A stretch of 64,000 nucleotides of DNA from Acidobacteriota bacterium (GCA_021730945.1 JAKFYH010000002.1:62001-126000); one strand, 5' to 3'; positions 8,242 through 17,223 are shown, counted from the first letter of the stretch. Notes: generated from the letters alone by a model not told the origin. A program made the numbers and translations.

Positions 8242-10251
8242 TTACTCCTCGACGCTGACCACGCTCATCACGTCTTCGACGGTCGCGAGGCCGCCGGTCA
8301 ACAGAAGGGCGGCATAACGCTTGAGGTCGATCATGCCTTGCTCGACCGCCGCGGCATGAATCTCCTCCGCCCGCGCGCCCGAGCCCACCATGGCCCGCAG
8401 CCGCGCGTTCATCCGCATTACTTCGTAGATGCCCACCCGGCCCTTGACACCCTTGCCGCCGCACATCGCACAGCCCACCGCGCGATAGAGCGTGGCGTTG
8501 TCCGGCAGGCCGAAATAGCGGACCGCGTTGGCGTCGGCCGCGACCGGCTCCTTGCACTGCTGACACAGCCGCCGCGTCAACCGCTGCGCGATCACGCCGA
8601 TCGTCGACGATGACACCAGGAACGGCTCGATGCCCATCTCGTGGAGGCGGGTGAAGGCCACCGCCGCGCTGTTGGTATGGAGGGTGGTGAACACCAGGTG
8701 GCCGGTGAGGGCGGCTTCGACGGCGGTGTGCGCCGTTTCCTTGTCTCGGGTTTCGCCGACCAGCAGCACGTCGGGATCCTGGCGCAGGAACGCCCGCAGC
8801 ACGCTGGCGAAGGTCAGGCCGATGTCGGGTGCGGCCTGGATCTGGGTGACGCCGGGCAGGTCGTATTCGATCGGGTCCTCGGCGGTCGAGATGTTGACGC
8901 CCGGGTCATTGATCTCGGCGAGCGCCGAATAGAGCGTGGTGGTCTTGCCCGACCCGGTCGGGCCGGTCACATAGATGATGCCGTACGGCTGCTGGATCAT
9001 TTCCCGGACGATCGCCAGCACCGGCGCGTGCGTGATCAGCGCGTCGAGTCCGAGCGCGGTGTTCGACTTGTCGAGCAGGCGCATGCACACCTTCTCGCCC
9101 CACTTGCCCGGCACGGTCGAGACGCGGAAATCGATCGGCTTCCCCTCCATCGTTACGCTGATGCGGCCGTCCTGCGGCAGGCGCTTCTCGGCGATGTCGA
9201 GCCGGCTGAGAATCTTGAACCGCGAGATGATGCCGAGCTGCACCTTCTTGGGCAGCTTCTGGACGACCTGCAGCACGCCGTCGATGCGAAACCGCACCGT
9301 GACGTCGCCTTCCATCGGCTCGACGTGGATGTCGCTGGCGCCCTGCTTGATGGCCAGGCCGAGAATCGAATTCACCAGCCGGACGATCGGCGCGTCTTCC
9401 GATGCGGTGGTCAGGTCCTGCTTGGTGTCGGCGGCCACCTCCTCGGTGTCGGCCGCCAGCTGCAGCTCCCGAATCAGGTCCGACTGCAGCAGGTCGACGG
9501 TGGCCTCGGGCACCGGTTTGCCGCCGGCCGCCGGACGAGCCGCCTTCACGTCACTCTTGGCCACCAGCTGGGCATAGGCGGTGGCCATGAAGCGCTTGAA
9601 GTCGTCCTCCGACACGATCGCCGGCTCGATCATTACCCCCTTGATGGCCCGCCGCACATCGTCAAACGCCATGAGGTCGTTGGGATTGGTCATGGCGAGC
9701 GTGAGCCGGTTGTTGACGAATGCGATTGGCACGACGCGGTGGGCGTTGACGAGCGCCTGCGGCAGCAGGGCGATCACGCGCGGGTCGATCTGCACTTTCG
9801 AGAGGTTCACGAAGTCGACGCCGGCGTGGCGATTGGCTTCCACGAGCCGGCCGGCCAGCACCCGCATGATCGCGGTGGCGAGCGCCGGATGCGCGATGAG
9901 GACGCGTTCAAAGTCCGCCTGTTCCAACACCGCGCAGGTGGTGGCCTCGAGTGCCAGCACCGAAGCGACCCGCGGCTGGCCGGTGAGCAGCGCCATCTCG
10001 CCAAACATCTGTCCAGGGCCGAGTTCGGCGAGCACGAAGTCGACGCCGGTCTCGGGATCGCGGCGGCGCACCGCCACCCGGCCGGACAAGACGAAGAACG
10101 CGGCACCATCGCTGCTGCCCTCGCGGACGATCAGCGATTGCGGGACGAAGTCGCGCCGCCCCATGCAACGTTCAAGCTCGGTGCGGTCACCGGCCGTGAG
10201 CGCGCTGAAGAGCGGGACCTGCTGGAGAAAGGGCGGGATCTCTGCACTCAT
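8242..10251 (-). CDS. GspE/PilB-type secretion ATPase with N-terminal cyclic-nucleotide-binding domain
   Basis: This 669-residue fusion has three parts. Residues about 1-135 form a cNMP-binding barrel (FVLSGRVAVRRRDPETGVD, GQMFGEMALLTGQPRVASV). Residues about 150-250 form an MshEN-like N-domain (LLPQALVNAHRVVPIAFVNN). The remainder is a complete GspE/PilB ATPase: Walker A GPTGSGKTTT, Asp box EDPIEYDLPGVTQ, Walker B DPDVLLVGETRD, and a tetracysteine metal site (CQQC and CAMC). The enzyme would power pilus or type II secretion assembly. No other pilus or secretion gene is in the window. The fused sensor suggests gating by a cyclic nucleotide, although cNMP-fold domains do not always bind one. 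Confidence 0.92.
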   Translation of the reverse strand: MSAEIPPFLQQVPLFSALTAGDRTELERCMGRRDFVPQSLIVREGSSDGAAFFVLSGRVAVRRRDPETGVDFVLAELGPGQMFGEMALLTGQPRVASVLALEATTCAVLEQADFERVLIAHPALATAIMRVLAGRLVEANRHAGVDFVNLSKVQIDPRVIALLPQALVNAHRVVPIAFVNNRLTLAMTNPNDLMAFDDVRRAIKGVMIEPAIVSEDDFKRFMATAYAQLVAKSDVKAARPAAGGKPVPEATVDLLQSDLIRELQLAADTEEVAADTKQDLTTASEDAPIVRLVNSILGLAIKQGASDIHVEPMEGDVTVRFRIDGVLQVVQKLPKKVQLGIISRFKILSRLDIAEKRLPQDGRISVTMEGKPIDFRVSTVPGKWGEKVCMRLLDKSNTALGLDALITHAPVLAIVREMIQQPYGIIYVTGPTGSGKTTTLYSALAEINDPGVNISTAEDPIEYDLPGVTQIQAAPDIGLTFASVLRAFLRQDPDVLLVGETRDKETAHTAVEAALTGHLVFTTLHTNSAAVAFTRLHEMGIEPFLVSSSTIGVIAQRLTRRLCQQCKEPVAADANAVRYFGLPDNATLYRAVGCAMCGGKGVKGRVGIYEVMRMNARLRAMVGSGARAEEIHAAAVEQGMIDLKRYAALLLTGGLATVEDVMSVVSVEE

Positions 10252-10331
10252 GGCGTCGCAGAGAGTTTACGCCCATGCCGATGCCTTGAACGGCTCGATC
10301 ACGCGGCCGAGAGCAGCGCTATCCTTGGAGG

Positions 10332-11573
10332 GTGAACATCGGGCTCGATGCGGTCGCCGGCCTGGCCGTCGCCATCCTCGGCGGCGCGGCAGTGGGAGTC
10401 GAGCGGCAACGCTCGGGACACGCGTCAGGTCCCGAGGCCCGGCTCGGTGGCGTGCGCACCTTCACACTGCTCGGCACCCTGGCCGGCGTTGCCGGCTTGC
10501 TCACCGACGCCGGCTACCCGCTGCCGGCCATCCTGCTGATGACCGGCGCCCTGGCGCTGGTGGTGGCCGGCTACGTTCGCGCCAGCACACACGACATCGA
10601 TGCGACCACCGAGGTGGCGGCGTTGGTGGTGCTCGCGGCCGGCGTGCTGAGCGGTCTCGGCGAAATTCGGCTGTCGGCCGGAGTGACGACGCTCACGGTA
10701 TTGCTGCTGGCTGAGAAACAGGGGCTGCATCGCTTCGTCGATCGCCTCGACGACACCATGCTGCTGGCGGCGGCGCGGGTGGCGGTGATGTCGGTGGTGA
10801 TTCTGCCGCTGCTGCCTGAAGGGCCCTTCGGTCCCGCGCCGGGATTTCGACCGCGCGGCCTGTGGCTGTTCGTACTGCTGTTTTCGGGCCTGAGCTTTGC
10901 CGGCTACCTCGCCCAGCGCCTCGCCGGCGCGGCCGGGTATCCGCTCACCGGCCTGCTCGGCGGCCTGGTGTCATCGACCAGCGTCACACTGACCTTCGCC
11001 CGCTTGAGTCGCGTCAAGGTGGCACAGGCGGCACCGCTCGCCACCGGCGCCATTGCCGCCAGTACCGTTCTGTTCCTCCGCGTGACGGCCGCCGTCGCCA
11101 TCCTGGACGCGTCCTTGCTGCCGGCGCTGATTGGCTACCTGGCGGTGCCGTTCGCGGCCGGCCTGCTCGCGCTGGTCGTGGTCGGCCGCTCGAGGCACGC
11201 GACGGTCGCCGCGCCCTCAGACCTCCAGAACCCGCTGCAGTTTCGCGCCGCCGTGGAGATGGCGGCGCTGTTTCAGGCGGTGTTATTCGCCGTCTACCAC
11301 CTGCGCGGGTGGCTCGGTGCGGGCGGTGTGCTGGCCGGCGGCTTCGTACTCGGCCTGACCGACGTCGACGCACTCACGCTTGCAATGACCCGCAGTGTTG
11401 CGACCGGCACGACTGTCGACCTGGCCTGCCGTGCCATCCTGACGGGCATCGTCGCGAACTCGTTGATGAAGTCCGGCATCGCCGCGGCGGTCGGCAGCCG
11501 CCAGTTTGCCTGGCGGACCGCCGTGCCCCTGGCCGCCATGGCCGCGGCCGGCGCTGCGATGCTCGTCATCTGA
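10332..11573 (+). CDS. MgtC/SapB plus DUF4010 integral membrane protein
   Basis: A 413-residue polytopic membrane protein with about a dozen hydrophobic segments. The N-terminal third is MgtC-like (LGGAAVGVERQRSG, RLGGVRTFTLLGTLAGVAG). The rest is DUF4010-like (YPLTGLLGGLVSSTSVTLTF, GGFVLGLTDVDALTLAM, GIVANSLMKSGIA). Function in this two-domain family is not established; MgtC itself concerns Mg2+ and ATP-synthase regulation. The start is GTG with GGAGG directly adjacent, so the true initiation may differ slightly. It is divergent from the GspE-like gene, with 80 nt between. Confidence 0.85.
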   Translation: MNIGLDAVAGLAVAILGGAAVGVERQRSGHASGPEARLGGVRTFTLLGTLAGVAGLLTDAGYPLPAILLMTGALALVVAGYVRASTHDIDATTEVAALVVLAAGVLSGLGEIRLSAGVTTLTVLLLAEKQGLHRFVDRLDDTMLLAAARVAVMSVVILPLLPEGPFGPAPGFRPRGLWLFVLLFSGLSFAGYLAQRLAGAAGYPLTGLLGGLVSSTSVTLTFARLSRVKVAQAAPLATGAIAASTVLFLRVTAAVAILDASLLPALIGYLAVPFAAGLLALVVVGRSRHATVAAPSDLQNPLQFRAAVEMAALFQAVLFAVYHLRGWLGAGGVLAGGFVLGLTDVDALTLAMTRSVATGTTVDLACRAILTGIVANSLMKSGIAAAVGSRQFAWRTAVPLAAMAAAGAAMLVI

Positions 11574-11654
11574 TCGACTCCATCCCCAACGGGTTACCGA
11601 CGCGTACTGCAACCTGACGACGAATTCCGCAGCCGGCCACGGCATGTGGCGATG

Positions 11655-11670
11655 TATGACGCCCGTCATA
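11655..11670. promoter_or_regulatory. Crp/Fnr-type operator A (TATGACGCCCGTCATA)
   Basis: A perfect 7+2+7 inverted repeat, centred 71 nt upstream of the start codon of the small cytochrome c gene. If placed at -41.5 it predicts a start site near 11704 and a 30 nt leader carrying a GAAGGAG ribosome-binding site. It matches three other sites in the window (13591, 37504, 37715) with the form YATGAC-N4-GTCATR. The Crp/Fnr gene at 14230 is the obvious candidate regulator (inference). Confidence 0.7.
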
Positions 11671-11733
11671 CCCGCGCCGCCGCCGCCGTGGCAGTGTGGC
11701 CTGTGCTGACCTCAGCAGAAGGAGAACCGCAAC

Positions 11734-12147
11734 ATGCTCAAGAGATGTGTTCTCGCTCTCGCAGTAATCGCCGTCTCCGCAGGTTCGGCCCTCGCCCAAC
11801 CGCGAATCGAAAAAGCTCCAATCCCACGGACCAACGCGTCGGAACCGAAGCAGATGTTTGACAGCTACTGCGCCGTGTGCCACGGCAAGGAGGCCAAGGG
11901 CAACGGCCCCGCCGCCACCGCCCTCGCCAAGGTTCCCGCCGACCTGACGCGGATCAGTGCACGCAACGGCGGCAAGTTCCCTGATGTCAGGGTCCGCCGC
12001 TACATCGAAGGCCTCGACGAAGTGGCGGCCCACGGCTCGCGAGACATGCCGATGTGGGGACGGTTGTTCAACGACCTCGACCGCGACACCGCCCAGATTC
12101 GCATTGCCGCGCTGGCCGAGTACCTGAAGGGACTACAGCAGCCGTAG
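11734..12147 (+). CDS. Periplasmic monohaem cytochrome c
   Basis: A 137-residue protein with a Sec signal peptide (MLKRCVLALAVIAVSAGSALA, cleavage after the ALA near residue 21). One haem motif, CAVCH, lies near residue 46, and the distal Met is probably in DMPMWGRL. It would shuttle electrons in the periplasm. The haem domain is a clear paralogue of the cytochrome domain in the Usp-cytochrome fusion at 62330 (shared patterns KxPADLT, RNGGxxP and DMPxWG). A GAAGGAG ribosome-binding site and operator A lie upstream, so it is probably induced by the Crp/Fnr system. A multicopper oxidase follows after a hairpin. Confidence 0.88.
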   Translation: MLKRCVLALAVIAVSAGSALAQPRIEKAPIPRTNASEPKQMFDSYCAVCHGKEAKGNGPAATALAKVPADLTRISARNGGKFPDVRVRRYIEGLDEVAAHGSRDMPMWGRLFNDLDRDTAQIRIAALAEYLKGLQQP

Positions 12148-12169
12148 TGCCCACGCATGACCTGAGCGA

Positions 12170-12191
12170 GGCGAGGCCGCCTGGCCTCGCC
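12170..12191 (+). terminator. Hairpin between cytochrome c and multicopper oxidase genes
   Basis: GGCGAGGCC and GGCCTCGCC form a perfect 9 bp GC-rich stem with the loop GCCT, 22 nt past the cytochrome stop and 20 nt before the oxidase start. There is no T-run, so it may act as an attenuator or as an mRNA-stabilising processing end rather than a classical terminator. Confidence 0.5.
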
Positions 12192-12211
12192 CGCCATGCT
12201 AGGGTCGCACC

Positions 12212-13582
12212 ATGACTCGTCGTCAACTTCTGGCACTCACCTGCGGGTGGGCGTCGGCCGGTGCCCTTGGGCGCGCCCAGCACCTCGCGCCGGCGGATCG
12301 CCAGTCTGCCCACCGGTTGCAGTCGCCGTCTGAACTGGCCGGGGCGGCGGATATCACGCTTCGCATCGGTTCACTGTCGCTCGAACTGAAGCCTGGCCGG
12401 GTGGTCAAGACCCTGGCCTATAACGGCCAGGTGCCGGGGCCGCTGCTTCGTGTGCGCCAGGGACGGCCCTTGGTGGTCGATGTCTGGAACGACACCAAAG
12501 ACCTGGACATCGTGCATTGGCACGGTCTCCACATTCCGTCTGATGTGGACGGTGTGTACGAGCAGGGCACACCGGGCGTCCTTCCCAACGGTGGCCGTCG
12601 CCGCTATCACTTCACGCCCGATCCCGGCGGCACTCGCTGGTACCACAGTCACGCCACCGCCGGCCGGGACTTGAAGAAGAGCACCTATACCGGCCAGTTC
12701 GGCATGATGGTGGTCGAGACCGGCGACGAGCCCGGCGCCTACGACCTGGAAGTCCCCATCCTGCTGCACGAGTGGGAGCCGCGCTTCACTACTTCGGGTC
12801 CCACCGACGTGACGTTTCGCTACCAGTCGATCAACGGCAAGATGCTCGGCGGCGGTGAGCCGGTGCGCGTCCGACACGGCCAGCGCGCGCTGTTTCGCAT
12901 CGTCAATGCCAGTGCCACGCTACATCACCGGCTGGCGCTGCCGGGCCATCGCTTTCAGGTGGTCGCGCTCGACGGCAACGCCGTGGCGACACCCGCCAGC
13001 GTGGCCGTGCTTGAGCTCTCGCCTGGCGAGCGGATCGACGCCGTGGTTGAGATGGCCAACCCTGGTGTGTGGATCTTCGGCGAGACCCGCACCGTGCAGC
13101 GCGAGGCGGGGCTCGGGATCGTGATTGAGTACGCCGGCCAGCCTGGGCCGCCGCGGTGGCTGCCGCCGCCGGTCGAGACCTGGAGCTATCTGCCGTTCGC
13201 CGGCAGCGGTCCCGTGGCGGAGCCCGACGGGCGGCTGACCCTGGCCTTTCGCGCCACCGGCGACGGGCACCACTGGACGATCAACGGACAGTCGCATCCG
13301 CGCATCGATCCGATTGTCGTGCGAGCGAACCGGCGATACCGCTGGCTGCTCGATAACCAGAGCGCCGACCCGCATCCGGTGCACCTGCATCGCCACACCT
13401 TCGAGCTGGTCAAGTACGCCGGACAGCGGGTGTCCGGCCTCTGGAAGGACGTGGTCGTGGTGCCGGCGTGGAGCCAGGTCGAGATCGACGTGCCGACCAC
13501 CCAGCCGGGTCTGTCGTTGTTCCATTGCCACCAGCAGTTCCACATGGACATGGGCTTCATGACGATGATGCGCTACGAGTGA
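12212..13582 (+). CDS. Multicopper oxidase (laccase-like), Tat-exported
   Basis: A 456-residue protein with a twin-arginine start (MTRRQLLALTCGWA). All four copper motifs of a multicopper oxidase are present: HWHGLHIP, WYHSHA, HPVHLHRHTFEL and HCHQQFHMDMGFM (the last holds the T1 Cys-His-Met and trinuclear His ligands). It is a three-domain oxidase that reduces O2 to water while oxidising Cu(I), phenols or similar substrates in the periplasm. It is not a two-copper-site nitrite reductase. It lies between a cytochrome c gene and the RIC-like gene. A second, quite different multicopper oxidase is at 44161. Confidence 0.88.
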   Translation: MTRRQLLALTCGWASAGALGRAQHLAPADRQSAHRLQSPSELAGAADITLRIGSLSLELKPGRVVKTLAYNGQVPGPLLRVRQGRPLVVDVWNDTKDLDIVHWHGLHIPSDVDGVYEQGTPGVLPNGGRRRYHFTPDPGGTRWYHSHATAGRDLKKSTYTGQFGMMVVETGDEPGAYDLEVPILLHEWEPRFTTSGPTDVTFRYQSINGKMLGGGEPVRVRHGQRALFRIVNASATLHHRLALPGHRFQVVALDGNAVATPASVAVLELSPGERIDAVVEMANPGVWIFGETRTVQREAGLGIVIEYAGQPGPPRWLPPPVETWSYLPFAGSGPVAEPDGRLTLAFRATGDGHHWTINGQSHPRIDPIVVRANRRYRWLLDNQSADPHPVHLHRHTFELVKYAGQRVSGLWKDVVVVPAWSQVEIDVPTTQPGLSLFHCHQQFHMDMGFMTMMRYE

Positions 13583-13590
13583 AGAGCCGG

Positions 13591-13606
13591 CATGACGGCC
13601 GTCATG
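13591..13606. promoter_or_regulatory. Crp/Fnr-type operator B (CATGACGGCCGTCATG)
   Basis: A perfect 16 bp palindrome in the 95 nt gap before the RIC-like gene. If centred at -41.5, the start site would fall near 13640, and a TAGCAT hexamer at 13627 sits at the -10 position. It would control both the RIC-like protein and the Crp/Fnr regulator that follows, giving autoregulation. Confidence 0.7.
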
Positions 13607-13677
13607 TGGCGGCACCGGCGCCGGCGGTAGCATCATTTCAGGCACGGACACTTGGGTGGTCCCGGGAGGTACACCGG

Positions 13678-14208
13678 ATGCGCGAAGGCAACCACGACGC
13701 CGAGCCGCCAGTCGACGAACTGTGCGACCGCATTGTTGCGCTTTACCACGACAACCTGCACCGCACGCTGCCGGTCCTTGTTGGCGAGCTGGCCCGCCTG
13801 GCCGAGCACGACTGCGCGGGCGAGATGCTGGCCGAGACTCGTGCCGTGGTCGCCGAGCTGGTGCCACAACTCGAGGGGCACCTGTCCAAGGAAGAGAACG
13901 TCCTGTTCCCGGCCCTGGCCGCGTTGGCGCAGGCCGACCGCGAAGGCCGCAGCCGTCCGCCGCTGCCGTTCCCGACCGTGCTGCACCCCATCCGGATGAT
14001 GGAGACCGAGCACGCCCGGATCGAGACCGCGATGGCGCGGCTGCGGGCGATCACCCAGGGATTCGCGCCGGCGGATGACGCCTCGGTGGCGTGGCGCCAT
14101 TGCCTGACGCAGCTCGCGCGGCTCGACGCCGACCTGCGCGAGCATCACCGCATCGAGGATGAGGAGCTGTTTCCGCGTGCGCTCGAACTTGAGCGACGGC
14201 TGCCGTAG
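13678..14208 (+). CDS. RIC/YtfE-type hemerythrin-like di-iron protein
   Basis: A 176-residue all-helical protein with the His/Glu ligand pattern of the YtfE/ScdA/DnrN family: LYHDNLHRTLPVL, HLSKEENVLFPAL, HPIRMMETEHARIE and REHHRIEDEELFPRAL. The N-terminal ScdA_N domain is absent. Family members repair iron-sulfur clusters damaged by nitric oxide or peroxide, or release iron for that purpose. The start is the ATG of MREGNHD, behind a GGGAGG ribosome-binding site; upstream in-frame sequence overlaps the oxidase gene. It is 21 nt from the Crp/Fnr gene, which makes this a typical nitrosative-stress pair. Confidence 0.85.
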   Translation: MREGNHDAEPPVDELCDRIVALYHDNLHRTLPVLVGELARLAEHDCAGEMLAETRAVVAELVPQLEGHLSKEENVLFPALAALAQADREGRSRPPLPFPTVLHPIRMMETEHARIETAMARLRAITQGFAPADDASVAWRHCLTQLARLDADLREHHRIEDEELFPRALELERRLP

Positions 14209-14229
14209 CAGACGTGTATCATCTCAGCC

Positions 14230-14922
14230 GTGTCTGGGCCTCCGGGTGACGACTTGCTGCGCCGGGTGACGCTGTTCCGGCGGCTCTCGCCCGCGGCGCG
14301 GGCCCGGGTAGGCGCCGTGGCGCACTTGCGCTCGCACGACCGCGGCGAATTAATCTTTGCCGAGGGTGATCCCGGCGACGTCTTCATCGCCATCGTGAGC
14401 GGCCGGGTCAAGGTGTTCAAGTCCACGCCGGCCGGCAAGGAGATCATTCTCGAGATCTTCGGGGCCGGCGATCCCCTGGGCGCTGTGGCGGTCTACGAGG
14501 GTGCGCCGTTTCCCGCCTCGGCGCTGGCCCTCGAACCCACCCAGTGCCTGCGGATCGATCAGGCGGCCTTCTTTCGCCTGCTCGAGGAGGATCCGGCACT
14601 GGTGCGGGGCCTGCTTTCGGGTCTGACCATTCGACTGGCTGAGCTGACGCGGCGACTCGCCGAGCTGACCGGCGCGCGAGTCGAGGCGCGGTTCGCGCGG
14701 TTGTTTCTGAAGCTGTGCGATCAGATTGGCCGGCCCGACCGTGGCGGTGCATTCGTCGCCATGCCGCTGTCGCGCCAGGAACTGGCCGACCTGACCGGCA
14801 CGACGATCGAGACCGCCATCCGCATCATGAGCCGCTGGCAGAAGGAGGACGTGTTGCACACGGAGAAGGACGGCTTCGTCGTACTCGATCGCGCCGCCCT
14901 CGACGAGGCGGCAGCGACCTAG
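14230..14922 (+). CDS. Crp/Fnr-family transcriptional regulator
   Basis: A 230-residue regulator with a cNMP-fold sensor domain (GELIFAEGDPGDVFIAIVSG, GDPLGAVAVYEGAPFPASAL) and a C-terminal winged helix. Its recognition helix is LTGTTIETAIRIMSRW, with Glu and Arg in the Fnr/Crp contact positions. The Cys cluster that binds the Fnr 4Fe-4S centre is missing at the N-terminus, so it is not a classical oxygen-sensing Fnr; a haem-type DNR/NnrR-like NO sensor is possible (inference). The start is GTG. It is cotranscribed with the RIC-like gene. Four YATGAC-N4-GTCATR operators nearby are its probable targets. Confidence 0.9.
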   Translation: MSGPPGDDLLRRVTLFRRLSPAARARVGAVAHLRSHDRGELIFAEGDPGDVFIAIVSGRVKVFKSTPAGKEIILEIFGAGDPLGAVAVYEGAPFPASALALEPTQCLRIDQAAFFRLLEEDPALVRGLLSGLTIRLAELTRRLAELTGARVEARFARLFLKLCDQIGRPDRGGAFVAMPLSRQELADLTGTTIETAIRIMSRWQKEDVLHTEKDGFVVLDRAALDEAAAT

Positions 14923-14937
14923 CGGATCGAGCCCGAT

Positions 14938-15216
14938 CTACCGCGGGCCAGCAGTGATTCCTGATTTCGCGATCAACGCCCGGACCCGCTTCGCGGCGCG
15001 CACCATCACCGCGCGGGGCGGCGGCTGTGTGCCCTCGGCGCGGCAAGCGGCAATTGCCGTTCGCATCCGGATCGACATCGTCCCGCAACACGTGCAGGCC
15101 GCGAGGTGCCGTTCGATGGCCCGCCGCCGGGCCGGCGCCAGGTCGCCGTCGAGATAGCGCGACAGTTCCAGCAGCAGCGCGCGGCATCGCGGCGACGACC
15201 CGGTCGCGGCACTCAT
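14938..15216 (-). CDS. Putative zinc-finger anti-sigma factor
   Basis: A 92-residue soluble protein with a zf-HC2-type motif: SRYLDGDLAPARRRAIERHL then AACTCCGTM, giving an upstream Cys and the H-x3-C-x2-C signature. No transmembrane segment follows, so it would be a cytoplasmic anti-sigma factor, perhaps redox-sensitive through its zinc. The start overlaps the stop of the ECF sigma gene by 4 nt (ATGA), the usual sigma/anti-sigma arrangement. Confidence 0.75.
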   Translation of the reverse strand: MSAATGSSPRCRALLLELSRYLDGDLAPARRRAIERHLAACTCCGTMSIRMRTAIAACRAEGTQPPPRAVMVRAAKRVRALIAKSGITAGPR

Positions 15217-15878
15217 GACTGGCTCCCCAGCGCCGCCTGCAACTGGACCCGGGCGCGGTAGAGACGCGTCTTCACGTTGTCTTCGGATACTCCCATTACC
15301 GTCGCGACCTCTTTCGTCGACAAGCCTTCCATCTCTCGCAGGAACACGATCGTCCGGTACGACGCGGGCAGCGCGCGCAGCGCTTCCCGCAAACGGCGGC
15401 GCAGGCCGCTGTTGGCGGCCAGCGCTTCCGGACCCTTGCCCGGATGCGCCGCGTCAATTGGCCGCGGTCCCTCCGGACCCGGCAGCACCTCGTCGAGCGA
15501 CTGCAGCCGCGCCGGCTCGCCCGCCCGCTTGCGTCGTCCGATCAGGCAGGCGTTGCGAACCGTGCGATAGAGCCACGACCGAAACGCTTCCGGTTCGCGC
15601 AGGCGGCCGACATAGCGATACGTCTTGAGCAGCGCCTCCTGCATGGCGTCCTCGGCGTCATTGCCGCGGCCGCACACCGCCGAACTGAACCGCCAGGCGA
15701 CGGCCTGGGCCCGCATCAGCAGCCGGTCCAGTGCCTCGGCATCACCCGCCGCCGCCAGACGGACCAGGTCGGCGTACTCGTCGGGCGGCCCGTTCCCGGC
15801 CCGCTCCTTTGCTACAGGATTCACCCCCTGAGATTTGGTGACACGGCGGCCACGGCTTTTCTTTGTCACCATTTTCAA
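15213..15878 (-). CDS. ECF RNA polymerase sigma factor
   Basis: A 221-residue sigma-70 family factor with region 2 (RRFSSAVCG-like segment, EDAMQEALLKTYRYVGRLRE, FRSWLYRTVRNACL) and region 4 (LRALPASYRTIVFLREMEGL, then STKEVATVMGVSEDNVKTRL). The length fits ECF factors. A basic, poorly conserved N-terminal stretch means the true start could be later than the one given. It is co-transcribed with the anti-sigma gene and divergent from the TolC-adaptor-RND operon (23 nt gap), so control of that pump is a reasonable guess. Confidence 0.88.
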   Translation of the reverse strand: MKMVTKKSRGRRVTKSQGVNPVAKERAGNGPPDEYADLVRLAAAGDAEALDRLLMRAQAVAWRFSSAVCGRGNDAEDAMQEALLKTYRYVGRLREPEAFRSWLYRTVRNACLIGRRKRAGEPARLQSLDEVLPGPEGPRPIDAAHPGKGPEALAANSGLRRRLREALRALPASYRTIVFLREMEGLSTKEVATVMGVSEDNVKTRLYRARVQLQAALGSQS

Positions 15879-15901
15879 ATCCCTGAATCCTGTGAAGAGA
15901 G

Positions 15902-17218
15902 ATGATACGCCGCCCGATATTGGTTCTCCTTGTCCTCCTGGGCGCCGCCGCGCCCGTGGCGGCCCAGGCCACGCTCACGCTGACCGAGGCCATCGCCCGC
16001 GCCCGCACGCAAAATCCCGACGCTGGGACTGCCGCGGCCCTCGAGCGCGAGGCGGCAGAGCGCGTGGTCCAGGCCCGAGCCGGGTACTGGCCGAAGGTTG
16101 ACGCCAGCGAGTCGTGGCAGCGCGGCAACCAGCCGGTCTTTGTGTTCGGCTCGCTGCTGGCGCAACGGCGGTTCACCGCGGCCGACTTCGCCCTCGACGC
16201 CCTCAACCGCCCCGATGCGGTCGCCAACTTCCGATCGGCGTTGACGGTTGAGCAGGCACTGTTTGACGGACCCACGCGCGCCCGGGTCGCCGCGGCCGGC
16301 CTCGATCGCGACCTGGCCACCAACCGGCGGGCGATGGTCAATCAAGACCTTGCCGCCGGCGTTACCGCCGCCTACGGGCAGGTCCTGGTGGCCGGCGCCG
16401 CCAACCGCGCCGCGCAGGCGGCCGCCGAGGCGGCCGCGGCCGACCGCGACCTGGCCGCACATCGTCGCGATGCCGGGCTGGTCACCGACGCCGACGTCCT
16501 GCAACTCGACGTGCATGTCGCGCGCACGGCGGAACAGCGCATTCGGGCGGCATCGCACGAGCAGATTGCCAGGGCCGAGCTCAATCAGTTGATGGGCGAG
16601 CCCCTGACGGCATCCTTTGATCTCGACCGGACCCCCGTGGTCGCGCCGCTGGCGGGTGCCGACCTCGCCGGACTCGAACGCGAAGCCATCGCCGGCCGGC
16701 CCGACGTGGCTGCCGCGGTCCTGCGGCAATCGCTTGCTGACACGGCGCATACCGCTGCACGAGCGGCCTTTCTGCCTCAGGTGGCCGTGCAGGGCGGTTG
16801 GGAGTGGAACGGCGGCGCTTGGAGCGGGCGCGCATCGAGCTGGGTGGTGGGTGCCACCGCCCGGGTCAACCTGTTCCAAGGCTTCGCCGACAAGGCCCGC
16901 GTGGCCGAGGCGCGCGAGCAGATGGCGCGACGCGCGCTGGAGCGCGAGAAGACCGAAACCGCCGCACGGCTCGACGTCCAGATCGCGGTGGCCCGCCTTG
17001 ATGCGGCCCGCGCCAGTGAGAGCGTCGGCCGGGCCGCCCTGGACCAGGCGCGCGAGAGCCGCCGCATCATCCGCGACCGCTACGAAGCCGGTCTGACCGA
17101 TGTTGCTTCGCTGATTCGATCGGCCGAGCTGCTGGCGCAGGCCGAAACGCAACAGACCGCCGCGCGAGTCGCGGTGCTGACCGAAACCGCGGCGCTCGAG
17201 AGGAGCTTAGGAAGGTGA
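15902..17218 (+). CDS. TolC-family outer membrane efflux protein
   Basis: A 438-residue protein with a Sec signal peptide (MIRRPILVLLVLLGAAAPVA AQ). It has the alternating helical repeats of TolC-like channels, including LTLTEAIARARTQNPD, RAGYWPKVDASESW, LTVEQALFDGPTRARVAA and YEAGLTDVASLIRSAELLAQ. It would form the outer membrane duct of the RND pump encoded by the next two genes. Its stop overlaps the region of the adaptor start. Confidence 0.88.
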   Translation: MIRRPILVLLVLLGAAAPVAAQATLTLTEAIARARTQNPDAGTAAALEREAAERVVQARAGYWPKVDASESWQRGNQPVFVFGSLLAQRRFTAADFALDALNRPDAVANFRSALTVEQALFDGPTRARVAAAGLDRDLATNRRAMVNQDLAAGVTAAYGQVLVAGAANRAAQAAAEAAAADRDLAAHRRDAGLVTDADVLQLDVHVARTAEQRIRAASHEQIARAELNQLMGEPLTASFDLDRTPVVAPLAGADLAGLEREAIAGRPDVAAAVLRQSLADTAHTAARAAFLPQVAVQGGWEWNGGAWSGRASSWVVGATARVNLFQGFADKARVAEAREQMARRALEREKTETAARLDVQIAVARLDAARASESVGRAALDQARESRRIIRDRYEAGLTDVASLIRSAELLAQAETQQTAARVAVLTETAALERSLGR

Positions 17219-17223
17219 CACAC

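Noticed and set aside
14230-14922. Classical oxygen-sensing Fnr
   Set aside because: The N-terminal Cys cluster needed for the 4Fe-4S centre is absent.
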